Assembly: GCA_023431205.1 (NCBI GenBank)
Contig: JAEYXQ010000037.1
Location: 1-64,000 of the forward strand
DNA from: Pseudomonadota bacterium
GTDB lineage: Bacteria; Pseudomonadota; Alphaproteobacteria; Rhizobiales; Devosiaceae
Length of the DNA stretch: 64,000 nt
Direction of reading: 5' to 3'
Numbering within the stretch: the stretch's first letter is position 1; each line of letters begins with the position of its first letter. The translations under genes and the position numbers were made by a program. Under the pieces are notes generated by a model. It saw nothing but the letters and a program-made list of their open reading frames with translations. It did not search any database and was not told where the DNA came from. Positions 54,976-64,000 of the stretch are shown in pieces.

Positions 54976-56118
54976 ATGTCTTCTTCACCCGACGGGCTGA
55001 TGCCCTTTCAAGCCATGGAAATCCTCAAGCGCGCCAATGCGCTCGAGGCCTCCGGCCGAACCATCTGCCACCTCGAGATCGGCGAGCCCGGCGCGCCTCC
55101 GGCGCCTCGGGTGCTCGAAGCGGTGGCGGGGGCGCTGCCGGCGGGGCAGGCCTATACGCAGGCCAAGGGCATGCTGGACCTGCGGCTGGGGCTGGCCGAG
55201 CACTATCGCGCCCAGCACGGCGTTGCGGTCGATCCCGAATCGATTCTGTGCACGATGGGGTCGTCGGCCGGGTTCATCATCGCCTTCCATGCGGCCTTCC
55301 GGCCCGGAGCGCGGATCGCCATCACCCGCCCGGGGTACCCCGCCTATGTGAACACGCTGATCGGGCTCGGCTTCGAGGTGGTGGAGATACCGGTCACGGC
55401 GGCCAATGGCTGGCAGTTGACCGGGGTGGACATTGCCGCGGCGCATGCCGCGGGCGGGTTCGAGGGGCTGCTGTTTGCAAGCCCTGCCAACCCCACGGGA
55501 GCAGCGGTGGATCGGGCGGGGCTGGCCGATATCGTCGCCACCTGCGAGCGGCTCGGCGTTACGTTCATCTCGGACGAAATCTACCACGGTCTCGATTATC
55601 GCGGTCCCTCCGTGAGCGCGCTCGAGATCACCGACCGGGCCATCGTGATCAACAGCTTCTCGAAATACTACTGCATGACGGGTTGGCGGATCGGCTGGAT
55701 GGTGCTGCCACCGGCCTTCATCCGGCGCGCCGAGATCCTGCAGCAGAACCTGTTCATCTCGGCTCCCACCCTGAGCCAGACCGCAGCCACGGCCGCGCTC
55801 GGTGAGCGCGAGTATTCGGAGGAGCAGAAGGCGCGCTATGCCGCCAACCGGCTGCTGCTGACCGACGGGCTGCGCCAGATCGGATTCGACATCGATCACG
55901 CTGCGGAGGGGGCGTTCTACGCCTATGCAGGCATCTCCCGCTTTTCGAACGACTCGCTGGGGTTCTGCGAACACCTGCTCGACACCGCTAGCGTGGCAGC
56001 GACGCCAGGAGTCGATTTCGACCGCGTCGATGGCCACCAGTATGTGCGCTTCTCATATGCTGGACGCACCGAGACGATCGAGGCGGCCCTGGAGCGGCTG
56101 CAGCGCGCGCTCCGCTGA
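54976..56118 (+). CDS. PLP-dependent aminotransferase, class I/II, 380 aa
   Basis: Fold-type I aminotransferase. Seen: HLEIGEPGAPPAPRVLEAV, YTQAKGMLDLRLGLAEHY, SSAGFIIAFHAAFRPG, RPGYPAYVNTLIGLGFEV, ANPTGAAVDRA, SDEIYHGLDY, and the PLP Lys in INSFSKYYCMTGWRIGW. FVRFSYA-like RFSYAGRTETI gives the C-terminal Arg. Subfamily Ia-gamma; substrate is not predictable, aspartate or branched-chain/aromatic acids being likely. The gene appears single. Confidence 0.93.
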   Translation: MSSSPDGLMPFQAMEILKRANALEASGRTICHLEIGEPGAPPAPRVLEAVAGALPAGQAYTQAKGMLDLRLGLAEHYRAQHGVAVDPESILCTMGSSAGFIIAFHAAFRPGARIAITRPGYPAYVNTLIGLGFEVVEIPVTAANGWQLTGVDIAAAHAAGGFEGLLFASPANPTGAAVDRAGLADIVATCERLGVTFISDEIYHGLDYRGPSVSALEITDRAIVINSFSKYYCMTGWRIGWMVLPPAFIRRAEILQQNLFISAPTLSQTAATAALGEREYSEEQKARYAANRLLLTDGLRQIGFDIDHAAEGAFYAYAGISRFSNDSLGFCEHLLDTASVAATPGVDFDRVDGHQYVRFSYAGRTETIEAALERLQRALR

Positions 56119-56344
56119 GGCGAGGGCTGGAGTTGACTTTCCGGTCCGCTGGCCTACCTTCAGAGGATGACTGATCCCCTGGCGACATTGCTGAACCACC
56201 TGCGGTCCCGCACCGCGGCAAGAACGCAGCCCTGAACCCGCGCCCCCATCCGGCGCCTGCCGGGTTCAGGGGACCGCATAGCCTCGGCGCCAGCCACCCC
56301 TCCAGAAAACTGTGCCGTGCCGCTTCCGCGGCCGAGGAATCGTC

Positions 56345-56788
56345 ATGACCACAATCTCCCTTTCCGACTTCAGCCTCTCTCCCGAAATCATTGTCGCGAG
56401 CAGCGAGCATCGTTTGCTGCTGCGGCTGGCGATGGGCGGAACCGGCCACACAGCCGATGACGCCGACGACCTGCTTTACGAACTGGAGCGCGCAACCGTC
56501 GTGCCCGACCAGTTCCTGCCGTCTGATACTGTGCGGATGGGCTCGACGGTTTCGTTCCGGACCGCAGAGGGCGAGCACAAGGCGGTGGAACTGGTGCTTC
56601 CCATCGATGCCGACATTGCCGAGGGCAAGATTTCCGTGCTGACGCCGATCGGCACGGCGCTGCTCGGCTTGCGGACAGGGCAGTCCATCTCTTGGCGGAC
56701 CCGCGATGGCCGCAAGCAGGCGCTGACCGTGCTGCAGGTCATGCCGCCACAGCAGAACGAGGAGCCAGAGCCGCCGACTGCGGCCTGA
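56345..56788 (+). CDS. Rnk/GreA-GreB C-terminal family transcription factor, 147 aa
   Basis: ATG 56345 has GAGGAA just upstream; the longer frame from 56312 does not. The N-terminal part is helical and short, the C-terminal half is the GreA/GreB FKBP-like domain: MGSTVSFRTAEGEHKAVELV, IDADIAEGKISVLTPIGTAL, LRTGQSISWRTRDGRKQ. It lacks the Gre coiled-coil with its acidic tip, so resembles Rnk (nucleoside diphosphate kinase regulator), which binds RNA polymerase. It shares a bidirectional terminator with rne. Confidence 0.88.
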   Translation: MTTISLSDFSLSPEIIVASSEHRLLLRLAMGGTGHTADDADDLLYELERATVVPDQFLPSDTVRMGSTVSFRTAEGEHKAVELVLPIDADIAEGKISVLTPIGTALLGLRTGQSISWRTRDGRKQALTVLQVMPPQQNEEPEPPTAA

Positions 56789-56808
56789 CTGCAGCTTACC
56801 CCGAAACA

Positions 56809-56835
56809 AAAAGGGCCCGCCAATGGCGGGCCCTT
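56809..56835. terminator. bidirectional terminator between rnk-like gene and rne
   Basis: AAAGGGCCCGCC and GGCGGGCCCTTT form a perfect twelve-pair stem with an AAT loop. On the minus strand a T5 run follows (for rne); on the plus strand only the stem's own three T residues remain. Confidence 0.85.
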
Positions 56836-56852
56836 TGCGTTGGATGATCGGA

Positions 56853-59558
56853 CTAGCCGAGGCCAAGCCGACGCTGCCACCAGCCGACCTTCTTCTTCTT
56901 TTCCGGTTCGGCTTCGTTTGCGGAGGCGGCCGATGATGTCACCACCACACCCTCGGGAGGCAGTTCCTTGCGGGCGCGTGCAGGACGGTTGTCCTCTGCC
57001 ACGGTGTCCTCGGCTTTGTCCGCCCGGGGCGCAGCCGGTGCGGCTTCGGCAGCAGGGGTCGCCTCTTCGGGCTGAGCCTCTGCGACGGATTCGACCGGCG
57101 CCTCGGCCGCTTCGGCCTTGGGCTTGCGAGTGCGGGGCTTGCGCTTGGGCTTTTCCTCTGCGGCAGGCTCGGCCGCGGCGGTGGCATCCACAGGAGTGGT
57201 CTCGACCGGGGTCGATTCCTCGGTTTCCACGACCTTGCGCCGACGCGGCCGCTTCGGCTTCTCCGTCACGGCAGGCTCAGCGGCAGCCTCTGCCGCCGAC
57301 GTCTCTGTGTCCGGCTGGGGCTGATCGGGGGCCTCTGCGATCGCCTCGGTCGGGGCAGGGGTATCCCCCGCCAGGTCCTCGGCGACGTCGCTGGCTTCAG
57401 CCATGGTCAGTTCGCCATTGCCCCGCTCCTGGGAGTCCGACGCGCCGTTGCTCTCCAGCTCATCACGCCGGTTGCGGCGACCGCCACGCCGGCCACGGCG
57501 GCGACGCTTGCGGGTCTCACCTTCAGCCGTTGAGCCCGGCTCGCCCGTTGCGGCGGCTTCCTCGCTGTCCGATTCGGCGTCCTGGTCGTCGGACGCTTCG
57601 CCGTCCACCTGCGGCACTGGGGCAGCACTCTGCTGGCCCTCGCCACGCTCGCCATTGCCGCCACGACGGCGACGACGACGGCGACGACGGCCATTGCCTT
57701 CGCCTTCGCCGTTCGCTTCCGCCGCGTTGCGCTCTTCGACCTCTTCCTCTTCCGTCTCGACCGGCTCGTCCTCTTCGACGAGGTCCTCGATGACGGCGCT
57801 GTCGACCCGGACATGGGTAGCAATGCGCTGGTCGGCATAGGCCGGCGCGCGCGCTTCACCCTTTTCGATGAAGAACTGCTGGCCGGTCAGCTTGCCATCG
57901 GCCGTGATGGTGATGGACAGGTTGTTGCGGACTTCCAGCGCGCTCAGCGTCTCGCGCTTGAAGTTGAGGATGTAGAGCGCGACCTCGGTCGGCACGCGCA
58001 CATTGATCGACTGTCCCTGCTTGCGCAGCACGTGATCTTCGATGTGGCGCATGATCATCAGCGCCAGCGACTCGGTGGAACGCACCAGACCGGTGCCATC
58101 GCAGATCGGGCACTTGTGGGTCGAGCTTTCCACGACGCCGAAGCGGATGCGCTGGCGGCTCATCTCCATCAGGCCGAAGTGCGAAATCCGGCCCACCTGG
58201 ATGCGGGCGCGATCGTCCTTGAGACAATCCTTGAGCTTGCGCTCGACCGCACGGTTGGAGCGGTTCTCCATCATGTCGATGAAGTCGATGACGATCAGGC
58301 CGGCGAGATCGCGCAGCCGGAGCTGGCGCGCCACTTCATCGGCTGCTTCCAGATTGGTCTGGAGCGCGGTGTCCTCGATATTGTGCTCCTTGGTGGAGCG
58401 CCCCGAGTTCACGTCGATCGAAACCAGGGCTTCGGTCGGGTTGATGACGATGTAGCCGCCGGAGGGCAGGGTCACCACGGGCGAGAACATCTGATCGAGC
58501 TGGGACTCGATGTTGTACTTGGAGAACAGCGGCTGTTCTTCGGTGTACGGCTTCACGTTCTTGGCGTGGGACGGCATGATCATCTTCATGAAGTCTTTGG
58601 CCTCGCGATAGGCGTTGTCGCCCGCGACCAGAACTTCATCGATGTCCTTGTTGTAGAGGTCGCGGATCGTGCGCTTGATCAGCGATCCTTCCTCATAGAC
58701 GAGGCAGGGAGCCTGGCTCTGCAGGGTCAGCGTGCGCACGCTTTCCCACAGGCGCATCAGGTATTCGAAGTCGCGCTTCACCTCGGCCTTGGTGCGCGAG
58801 GCACCCGCGGTGCGCAGGATCACGCCCATGCCCTGCGGCACCTCGAGATCAGAGGTGATCTCCTTGAGGCGCTTGCGGTCGGCGGCGTTGGTGATCTTGC
58901 GCGAGATGCCGCCGCCACGGGCGGTGTTCGGCATCAGCACCGAATAGCGGCCCGCGAGCGACAGATAGGTGGTGAGGGCGGCGCCCTTGTTGCCGCGCTC
59001 TTCCTTGACGACCTGCACCAGCATCACCTGCCGGCGCTTGATCACTTCCTGGATCTTGTAGTTGCGGCGGCTGGGCGACTGGCGGCGGCGCTCGGGAACT
59101 TCCTCGAGCGCGTCCGCACCGCCAATCGACTCGACCGGCTCGGCATTGGCCGGCGCCTGCTCGATATGGCTGTGCTCCTCGCCCTCGGAGGTCTCCGCGT
59201 CGCCTTCAGGGTCGGCAGAGGTGTCCTGGGCGGAAGCGGCGTCGTCGCCTTCGTCGCTATGGTCGTCCTCGTGCTCTTCCTCGCGCAGCAGGGCTTCGCG
59301 GTCGGCCACGGGGATCTGATAGTAGTCCGGATGGATTTCGCTGAAAGCCAGGAAACCATGGCGGTTGCCGCCATATTCCACGAAAGCCGCCTGGAGCGAC
59401 GGCTCTACGCGGGTGACCTTGGCGAGATAGATGTTGCCCCGCAGCTGCCGGCGGGTGGCGGATTCGAAATCGAACTCCTCAAGCCGGTTACCCTGGGTGA
59501 CGACAATCCGTGTTTCTTCCGGGTGGATGGCATCCACCAGCATTCTCTTGGTAGCCAT
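56853..59558 (-). CDS. rne: ribonuclease E
   Basis: Endoribonuclease E, core of the RNA degradosome. ATG 59558 is chosen (MATKRMLVDAIHPEET, the usual alphaproteobacterial start); the frame opens 41 codons earlier. S1 domain (about 35-220) is split by an acidic insertion typical of this class. Catalytic domain: ISIDVNSG-like VSIDVNSGRS and IDFIDMMENRS with the Mg2+ Asp residues, LVYEEGSLIKRTIRDL, and the Zn-link CPICDGTG. The last 300 residues are disordered, with Arg-rich patches (RRRRRRRRG) and acidic segments, where degradosome partners bind. Length 901 is normal for Rhizobiales. Confidence 0.97.
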   Translation of the reverse strand: MATKRMLVDAIHPEETRIVVTQGNRLEEFDFESATRRQLRGNIYLAKVTRVEPSLQAAFVEYGGNRHGFLAFSEIHPDYYQIPVADREALLREEEHEDDHSDEGDDAASAQDTSADPEGDAETSEGEEHSHIEQAPANAEPVESIGGADALEEVPERRRQSPSRRNYKIQEVIKRRQVMLVQVVKEERGNKGAALTTYLSLAGRYSVLMPNTARGGGISRKITNAADRKRLKEITSDLEVPQGMGVILRTAGASRTKAEVKRDFEYLMRLWESVRTLTLQSQAPCLVYEEGSLIKRTIRDLYNKDIDEVLVAGDNAYREAKDFMKMIMPSHAKNVKPYTEEQPLFSKYNIESQLDQMFSPVVTLPSGGYIVINPTEALVSIDVNSGRSTKEHNIEDTALQTNLEAADEVARQLRLRDLAGLIVIDFIDMMENRSNRAVERKLKDCLKDDRARIQVGRISHFGLMEMSRQRIRFGVVESSTHKCPICDGTGLVRSTESLALMIMRHIEDHVLRKQGQSINVRVPTEVALYILNFKRETLSALEVRNNLSITITADGKLTGQQFFIEKGEARAPAYADQRIATHVRVDSAVIEDLVEEDEPVETEEEEVEERNAAEANGEGEGNGRRRRRRRRRGGNGERGEGQQSAAPVPQVDGEASDDQDAESDSEEAAATGEPGSTAEGETRKRRRRGRRGGRRNRRDELESNGASDSQERGNGELTMAEASDVAEDLAGDTPAPTEAIAEAPDQPQPDTETSAAEAAAEPAVTEKPKRPRRRKVVETEESTPVETTPVDATAAAEPAAEEKPKRKPRTRKPKAEAAEAPVESVAEAQPEEATPAAEAAPAAPRADKAEDTVAEDNRPARARKELPPEGVVVTSSAASANEAEPEKKKKVGWWQRRLGLG

Positions 59559-60147
59559 AATGAACTCCGCGCGCTCGCGCACCGACCGTCGGGAGCCGGC
59601 GTGCCGGCCCTCCAGCGATGGCGCTATGCGAGGCGAATGGTTGTGAGAAACGGGCGCGCAGAAGCTCTGCCTTGAGCGCACCGATAGTATCGGTCATGGC
59701 CGGAACGTGGGGCAGGGGAGAGCGGCAATCGGGAAATTCGATCGCGTCGCGCTGTATCCGCCTGCGGGCCATATGACCTCTTCCTTTTGGGTTGCCGCCT
59801 GATCATCAGATGGCAACCGTCCGGCCGATAAGGGCCGAAATCCGTAGAGGCGCAGAAATCGCCGCTTTCAGGCCGGGTGCAGGCTGAGTGCCGCGCGTCC
59901 GGCTGCTCCCTTTAGAACCGTGCTGACGAGCAGCCAATATCGGTCCGAGCGGAGCTTACGCCTCACTCTAGCGTGTAGGAGGGTTGCAGGCGGATGGCAA
60001 CAGGAAAGTCGTTTGTGGTCTTCCCGGTTAATTGTGACAGTCGTGTTTGCCCATCAGGCAAATCATCGCATAAGGACCGTATTCGCCGCAGAATCGCCCG
60101 ACTCCTGCGGCCACTGCTGAAGTCTTTCTCCAAGGTCGGTTCCCGGT
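59559..60147. promoter_or_regulatory. 589-base divergent region with long rne leader
   Basis: It separates rne (minus) from the amidase gene (plus). Long 5' leaders control rne in many bacteria through autoregulation, so part of this is probably the rne leader, but no structure conserved with the enterobacterial element was recognised. Small frames inside are not supported. Confidence 0.4.
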
Positions 60148-61404
60148 TTGCCCACGCTTCGTCATCTGCTGATCAGGCTTCTGGTAGTGCTTGGTTTTCT
60201 GCTGCCGGCCGCTGCCACCATGGCGCAGGACGCGGCGGCCGAAACGCTGCCGCCGTTGCCCAACGTCATCGACGTGCGGATCACTTCCACTCCCGAACGG
60301 GCACGGCTGGTCGTCGATCTAGCTGGCAGGACCGAGTTCGCCATGGTCAGCCTGTCGGAACCCAACCGCATCGCCATCGATGTGCGGGCCGCCACCTTCT
60401 CCGTGCCGACACCCGAGGGTGAGCCGGGTGGCGATGGCCTGGTCGAAAGCTATTCGGTGTCGCAATTCGCCCCCGATCGGGTGCGGACCACGCTGACCCT
60501 GGCGATGCCAGCACAGGTGCAGCAGGCCTATGTGCTCGACGCCTTCGAAAACCAGCCTGCGCGGCTGGTCGTGGACATCATCCCGGCAACCGCCGAGGAG
60601 TTCGCCGAGAACGTCGCCAAGGCGATCACCGCCCCCGGCGATGCGAACGGCCCGGCGCCGGCCGCGGCTGCGCCAACCCCTGCGGGCGGGTCGGAACTGC
60701 CGCTCGAGAGCCGGCCGCTGGTGGTGATCGATCCGGGCCATGGCGGCATCGACAGCGGCGCCGAGACGCCGGGCGGCGCGCGCGAAAAGGACATCGTGCT
60801 CGCCTTTTCGCTCAAGTTGCAGGAGATCCTGGTCTCTTCGGGCCGTTTCGATGTGGCCCTGACGCGCGAGGACGACACCTATCTCCGGCTGGAAGAGCGG
60901 GTGGCGCTGGCGCGCGCCAACAAGGCGGACCTGTTCATATCCATTCATGCGGACAGCTTTCAGCAGCCGGAGATCCGCGGCGCCAGCATCTACACAAGGG
61001 ATGAAAACGCCACCGACGTTCTCGACAAGGTTCTGGCGGACAACGAGAACAAGTCGGACGTGATCGCCGGCTTCGCCATGCCGCAGATGGCGCCGCAGGT
61101 CGTCGATATCCTGCTCGACCTGATGCGGCGCGAGATGCGTCACCAATCCTATGTCGCAGCGCAGTCCATTGTTCATGCGCTTGAACCCAGCGTTGCGCTG
61201 CGGCGCTTCCCCGTCCGGCAAGCAGATTTCTTCGTCCTGCAAGCGCCCGACGTGCCCTCGGTGCTGGTCGAGCTCGGATTTCTGTCCAACGCCGACGATA
61301 TGGCCAACCTGCTGAAGGGCGAGTGGCAGGACCGTACCGCAGACGCCATCGCGCGCGGCATCTCGACCTATTTCGACGGCCTCGCTCCCGAGGACAAGGA
61401 GTGA
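60148..61404 (+). CDS. N-acetylmuramoyl-L-alanine amidase with AMIN domain (AmiC-type), 418 aa
   Basis: Periplasmic amidase that splits daughter-cell peptidoglycan. TTG start at 60148 gives a clear signal peptide (MPTLRHLLIRLLVVLGFLLP, cleavage near TMAQ). AMIN domain at about 35-145 (VIDVRITSTPERARLVVDLA). Amidase_3 domain at about 185-410: LVVIDPGHGGIDSGAETPGG with the first Zn His, EKDIVLAFSLKLQEIL with the Glu, FISIHADSFQ with the second His, and SVLVELGFLSNADD with the catalytic Glu. Complete. It precedes the PBP1A gene. Confidence 0.95.
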   Translation: MPTLRHLLIRLLVVLGFLLPAAATMAQDAAAETLPPLPNVIDVRITSTPERARLVVDLAGRTEFAMVSLSEPNRIAIDVRAATFSVPTPEGEPGGDGLVESYSVSQFAPDRVRTTLTLAMPAQVQQAYVLDAFENQPARLVVDIIPATAEEFAENVAKAITAPGDANGPAPAAAAPTPAGGSELPLESRPLVVIDPGHGGIDSGAETPGGAREKDIVLAFSLKLQEILVSSGRFDVALTREDDTYLRLEERVALARANKADLFISIHADSFQQPEIRGASIYTRDENATDVLDKVLADNENKSDVIAGFAMPQMAPQVVDILLDLMRREMRHQSYVAAQSIVHALEPSVALRRFPVRQADFFVLQAPDVPSVLVELGFLSNADDMANLLKGEWQDRTADAIARGISTYFDGLAPEDKE

Positions 61405-61516
61405 GGCAAGCGCGGGTGTGTCTTTCCGGCGCCACCATCAGGGCGGCCATCTGCTATGATTCGTGGTGCTGCTGCGTCGCCGGTGGCCCTTCGATTCTGC
61501 GGGAGACGCGTGCCTG

Positions 61517-64000
61517 ATGTTTCGCCTGTTGGGCTGGCTGTTCGGCTTTGGCATGTTTGCGGCGCTGGCTGCCGTGGGCATTGCTGCGACCTATCTGGCC
61601 ACGGTGGCGGCGCAGCTGCCGGACTACACCGTGCTCAAGGACTACCAGCCCCCCGTCACCACCCGGGTGCACGCCGCCGACGGTACCCTGCTTGGTGAGT
61701 TCGCGCGGGAGCGGCGCCTGTTCCAGCCGATCGAAACAGTGCCGCCGCTGCTGGTGCAGGCGTTTCTCTCCGCCGAGGACAAGGACTTCTACAATCACGG
61801 CGGCATCGCCTTCGACGGCGTGGTGCGCGCCCTGCGCGACAACGTCATGGCGCGCCTTGAGGGCAACAGCGCCATCCAGGGCGGGGGCTCCTCGATCACC
61901 CAGCAGGTGGCCAAGAACTTCCTGCTGACCTCGGAGCAGACCTGGGACCGCAAGATCCAGGAGGCCCTGCTGGCGATCCGCATCGAGTCCACCTTCTCCA
62001 AGGACCGGATTCTCGAGCTCTACCTCAACGAGATCTTCCTCGGTCTGAACTCGTACGGCGTCGCCGCTGCCGCGCTCAACTATTTCGACAAGGCGCTCTA
62101 CGAACTGACCCTGGCCGAGGCGGCCTACCTTGCGGCGCTGCCGAAGGGGCCGAACAACTACCACCCCTTCCGCCGGACCGAGGCGGCCATCGAACGCCGC
62201 AACTGGGTCATCGACCGCATGGTCGAGAACGGCTACGCCACGCCGGAAGAAGCGGAAATTGCCAAGGCCGAGCCGCTCAACGTGCTGCCGCGGGCCGGCG
62301 GATCGCAGCTCTATTCGGCCGAGTACTTCACCGAGGAAGTACGCCGCGAACTGCTGAAGATGTATGGCGAGGACCAGCTTTATGGCGGCGGCCTCTCGGT
62401 GCGGACCACGCTCGAACCGCAGATGCAGGAATATGCCCGCAAGGCGCTGATGAACGGGCTGGTCGCCTACGACCACACCAAGGGCTTCCGCGGGCCAGTG
62501 GCCAGCGTCGAACTTGGCGAGGACTGGGGCGAGGCCGTCGCCGCCATCGAGCCGCTCAGCGATGTGCCGGAGTGGCAGCTCGCGGTGGTGCTGGAGATCG
62601 GCGGCAACGAGGCCCGCATCGGGCTGCGGCCGTCGCGCCAGGCCGGCGGCAGCATCGCGCCGGATCGGATCGAAGGCACCCTGTCGGGCCCGGAGATCAA
62701 GTGGGTGTCGCGCCCGCTGGGCGAGGTGCTGAAGGTCGGCGATGTCGTCTATGTGTCGCCGGTGGCGGGCAAATCGGGGATCTACACGCTCGAGCAGGTG
62801 CCCGAGATCGAGGGCGCGCTGGTGGCAATGGATCCGCGCACCGGGCGCGTGCTGGCAATGGTGGGCGGCTTTTCCTACGCCATGAGCGAGTTCAACCGCG
62901 CAACGCAGGCGTTGCGACAGCCGGGCTCGTCGTTCAAGCCGATCGTCTATGCGGCGGCGCTGGACAACGGCTACACGCCAGCCTCCGTGGTGCTGGACGC
63001 GCCGGTGGAGATCCGCAATCCGGATGGCTCGATCTGGCGCCCGGAGAACTACTCGCAGGAATTCTACGGACCGCAGACGCTGCGTCGCGGCATCGAGCGC
63101 AGCCGAAACGTGATGACCGTTCGCCTCGCCAAGGACATCGGCATGCCCCTGGTGGCGGAATACGCCAAGCTGTTCGGCGTCTACGATTCCATGCAGCCGG
63201 TGCTGGCGATGGCGCTTGGCGCCGGTGAGACCACCGACATGCGCATGACGGCGGCCTATGCCACCATCGCCAATGGCGGCCGCAAGATCGTGCCCACGCT
63301 GATCGACCGCATCCAGGACCGCTACGGCGACACCGTCTACCGGCACGATCAGCGGATCTGCCAGGGCTGCGAGGCCACCGGTTGGAACGGGCAGGCCGAG
63401 CCAACCATCATCGACAATCGCGAGCAGGTGCTCGACCCGATGACGGCCTACCAGATCACGGCAATGATGGAAGGCGTGGTTCAGCGTGGCACCGGCACAG
63501 CAGCCAAGGTGCTGAACCGCCCGGTGGCGGGCAAGACCGGCACCACAAACGACTACAAGGACGCCTGGTTCGTGGGCTTCACCCCCGAGCTCGTGGTCGG
63601 CGTCTATGTCGGCTACGACCAGCCGCGCTCGATGGGTAGCTCGGTCACCGGCGGTACCTTTGCGGTGCCAATCTTCACCGAATTCATGCAGAAGGCGCTG
63701 GCCGGCAAGCCGCCCACCCCCTTCAACGTGCCGTCCGGCATGACCACGGCGTGGATCAGCCCGGACACGGGGGTACAGGCGATGGAAGGCCAGAGCGGCA
63801 TACTCGAGGCCTTCAAGCCCGGGACCGGCCCCAACCTGATGACGTCGGTCATCGGTGTCGACGTCAATGCGTGGGACGCCATCCAGCGCCAGCAGATGAT
63901 GCAGCAGCAATACGGTGCCGGTTTCGTCGACCAGCCCTTCGGCGGTGGCGACGGCTTCGGCAATGGCGGCGGCGGGTTCACCGGCGGTTCAGACACCCGG
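61517..64000 (+). CDS. mrcA: penicillin-binding protein 1A, 3' end cut by window
   Basis: Class A bifunctional peptidoglycan synthase. The frame is open from ATG 61517 for 828 codons and runs off the right edge without a stop. Inner-membrane helix at residues 3-30. Glycosyltransferase domain: AFLSAEDKDFYNHGG with the catalytic Glu, GGSSITQQVAKNFLL, RKIQEALLAIRIE, and LYLNEIFLG. Transpeptidase domain: QPGSSFKPIVYAAAL with the active Ser (SFKP), SRNVMTVRLA (SxN), and the KTGTTNDYKD box. The Gly-rich C-terminal tail suggests only a few residues are missing. Upstream amiC-type gene is the expected neighbour. Confidence 0.95.
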   Translation, partial: MFRLLGWLFGFGMFAALAAVGIAATYLATVAAQLPDYTVLKDYQPPVTTRVHAADGTLLGEFARERRLFQPIETVPPLLVQAFLSAEDKDFYNHGGIAFDGVVRALRDNVMARLEGNSAIQGGGSSITQQVAKNFLLTSEQTWDRKIQEALLAIRIESTFSKDRILELYLNEIFLGLNSYGVAAAALNYFDKALYELTLAEAAYLAALPKGPNNYHPFRRTEAAIERRNWVIDRMVENGYATPEEAEIAKAEPLNVLPRAGGSQLYSAEYFTEEVRRELLKMYGEDQLYGGGLSVRTTLEPQMQEYARKALMNGLVAYDHTKGFRGPVASVELGEDWGEAVAAIEPLSDVPEWQLAVVLEIGGNEARIGLRPSRQAGGSIAPDRIEGTLSGPEIKWVSRPLGEVLKVGDVVYVSPVAGKSGIYTLEQVPEIEGALVAMDPRTGRVLAMVGGFSYAMSEFNRATQALRQPGSSFKPIVYAAALDNGYTPASVVLDAPVEIRNPDGSIWRPENYSQEFYGPQTLRRGIERSRNVMTVRLAKDIGMPLVAEYAKLFGVYDSMQPVLAMALGAGETTDMRMTAAYATIANGGRKIVPTLIDRIQDRYGDTVYRHDQRICQGCEATGWNGQAEPTIIDNREQVLDPMTAYQITAMMEGVVQRGTGTAAKVLNRPVAGKTGTTNDYKDAWFVGFTPELVVGVYVGYDQPRSMGSSVTGGTFAVPIFTEFMQKALAGKPPTPFNVPSGMTTAWISPDTGVQAMEGQSGILEAFKPGTGPNLMTSVIGVDVNAWDAIQRQQMMQQQYGAGFVDQPFGGGDGFGNGGGGFTGGSDTR

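Noticed and set aside
57650..57705. GAC/GGC-rich repeated bases, a possible tandem repeat
   Set aside because: These encode the poly-Arg patch of RNase E; ordinary low-complexity coding sequence.
57813..59675. Plus-strand frame of 620 codons opposite rne
   Set aside because: His/Val/Gly-rich antisense shadow of the RNase E gene, which has all expected motifs.
61454..63910. Minus-strand frame of 818 codons opposite PBP1A
   Set aside because: Antisense shadow; the plus strand encodes intact PBP1A motifs.

Overview
The window is GC-rich alphaproteobacterial chromosome. Protein content (two-component style PCP/tyrosine-kinase exopolysaccharide genes, a BTLCP/C93 peptidase, DUF2336, DUF4169, an alphaproteobacterial-type RNase E, AMP nucleosidase, PBP1A next to AmiC) points to Hyphomicrobiales (Rhizobiales), possibly the Devosia/Pelagibacterium side; the genus is an inference. 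Both window ends cut a gene: an LpsL-like UDP-glucuronate 4-epimerase on the left and PBP1A on the right.

Layout. 1-12.5 kb: sugar epimerase, two exported proteins of unknown function, a nitroreductase, then a plus-strand polysaccharide block (initiating phosphoglycosyl transferase, C93 peptidase, small membrane-anchored protein plus O-antigen ligase/polymerase, Ala-rich exported protein, Wzz-type chain-length regulator fused to a BY-kinase). 12.5-17.3 kb: an inserted three-gene cassette of a GIY-YIG/DUF4357 nuclease, a soluble FtsH-like AAA+ metalloprotease and a tyrosine recombinase, flanked by an identical 14-bp core. 17.3-20.75 kb: degenerate IS3 and IS5 elements around two hexapeptide acyltransferases. 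20.75-31.4 kb: a minus-strand, visibly lower-GC operon for a fucose-containing polysaccharide (gmd, fcl, four glycosyltransferases, an epimerase, Wzy, Wzx). 31.4-39.4 kb: a second inserted block bounded by diverged direct repeats, carrying a MobA/MobL relaxase-like protein with a degenerate helicase part, a divergently transcribed unknown gene, an XRE/S24-like regulator, an IstB remnant and a VapBC-type module. 40-64 kb: ordinary core genes (phosphatase, lytic transglycosylase, NAD kinase, UDP-xylose synthase, ManC, enolase, AMP nucleosidase, FolD, dipeptidase, DsbA-like protein, aminotransferase, Rnk-like factor, RNase E, AmiC, PBP1A).

How the genes work together. UDP-GlcA epimerase, UDP-xylose synthase, ManC, Gmd and Fcl supply UDP-GalA, UDP-Xyl, GDP-Man and GDP-Fuc. 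The phosphoglycosyl transferase and glycosyltransferases assemble a repeat unit on undecaprenyl phosphate, Wzx flips it, Wzy or ligase proteins polymerise it and the PCP/BY-kinase controls length. The two insertions interrupt this locus and have nothing to do with sugar metabolism. The first one is the best candidate for an undescribed system: nuclease, protease and recombinase in one tight unit, with a recombinase-like site (9-bp arms, 8-bp spacer) whose arms and spacing recur at the repeats bounding the second insertion.
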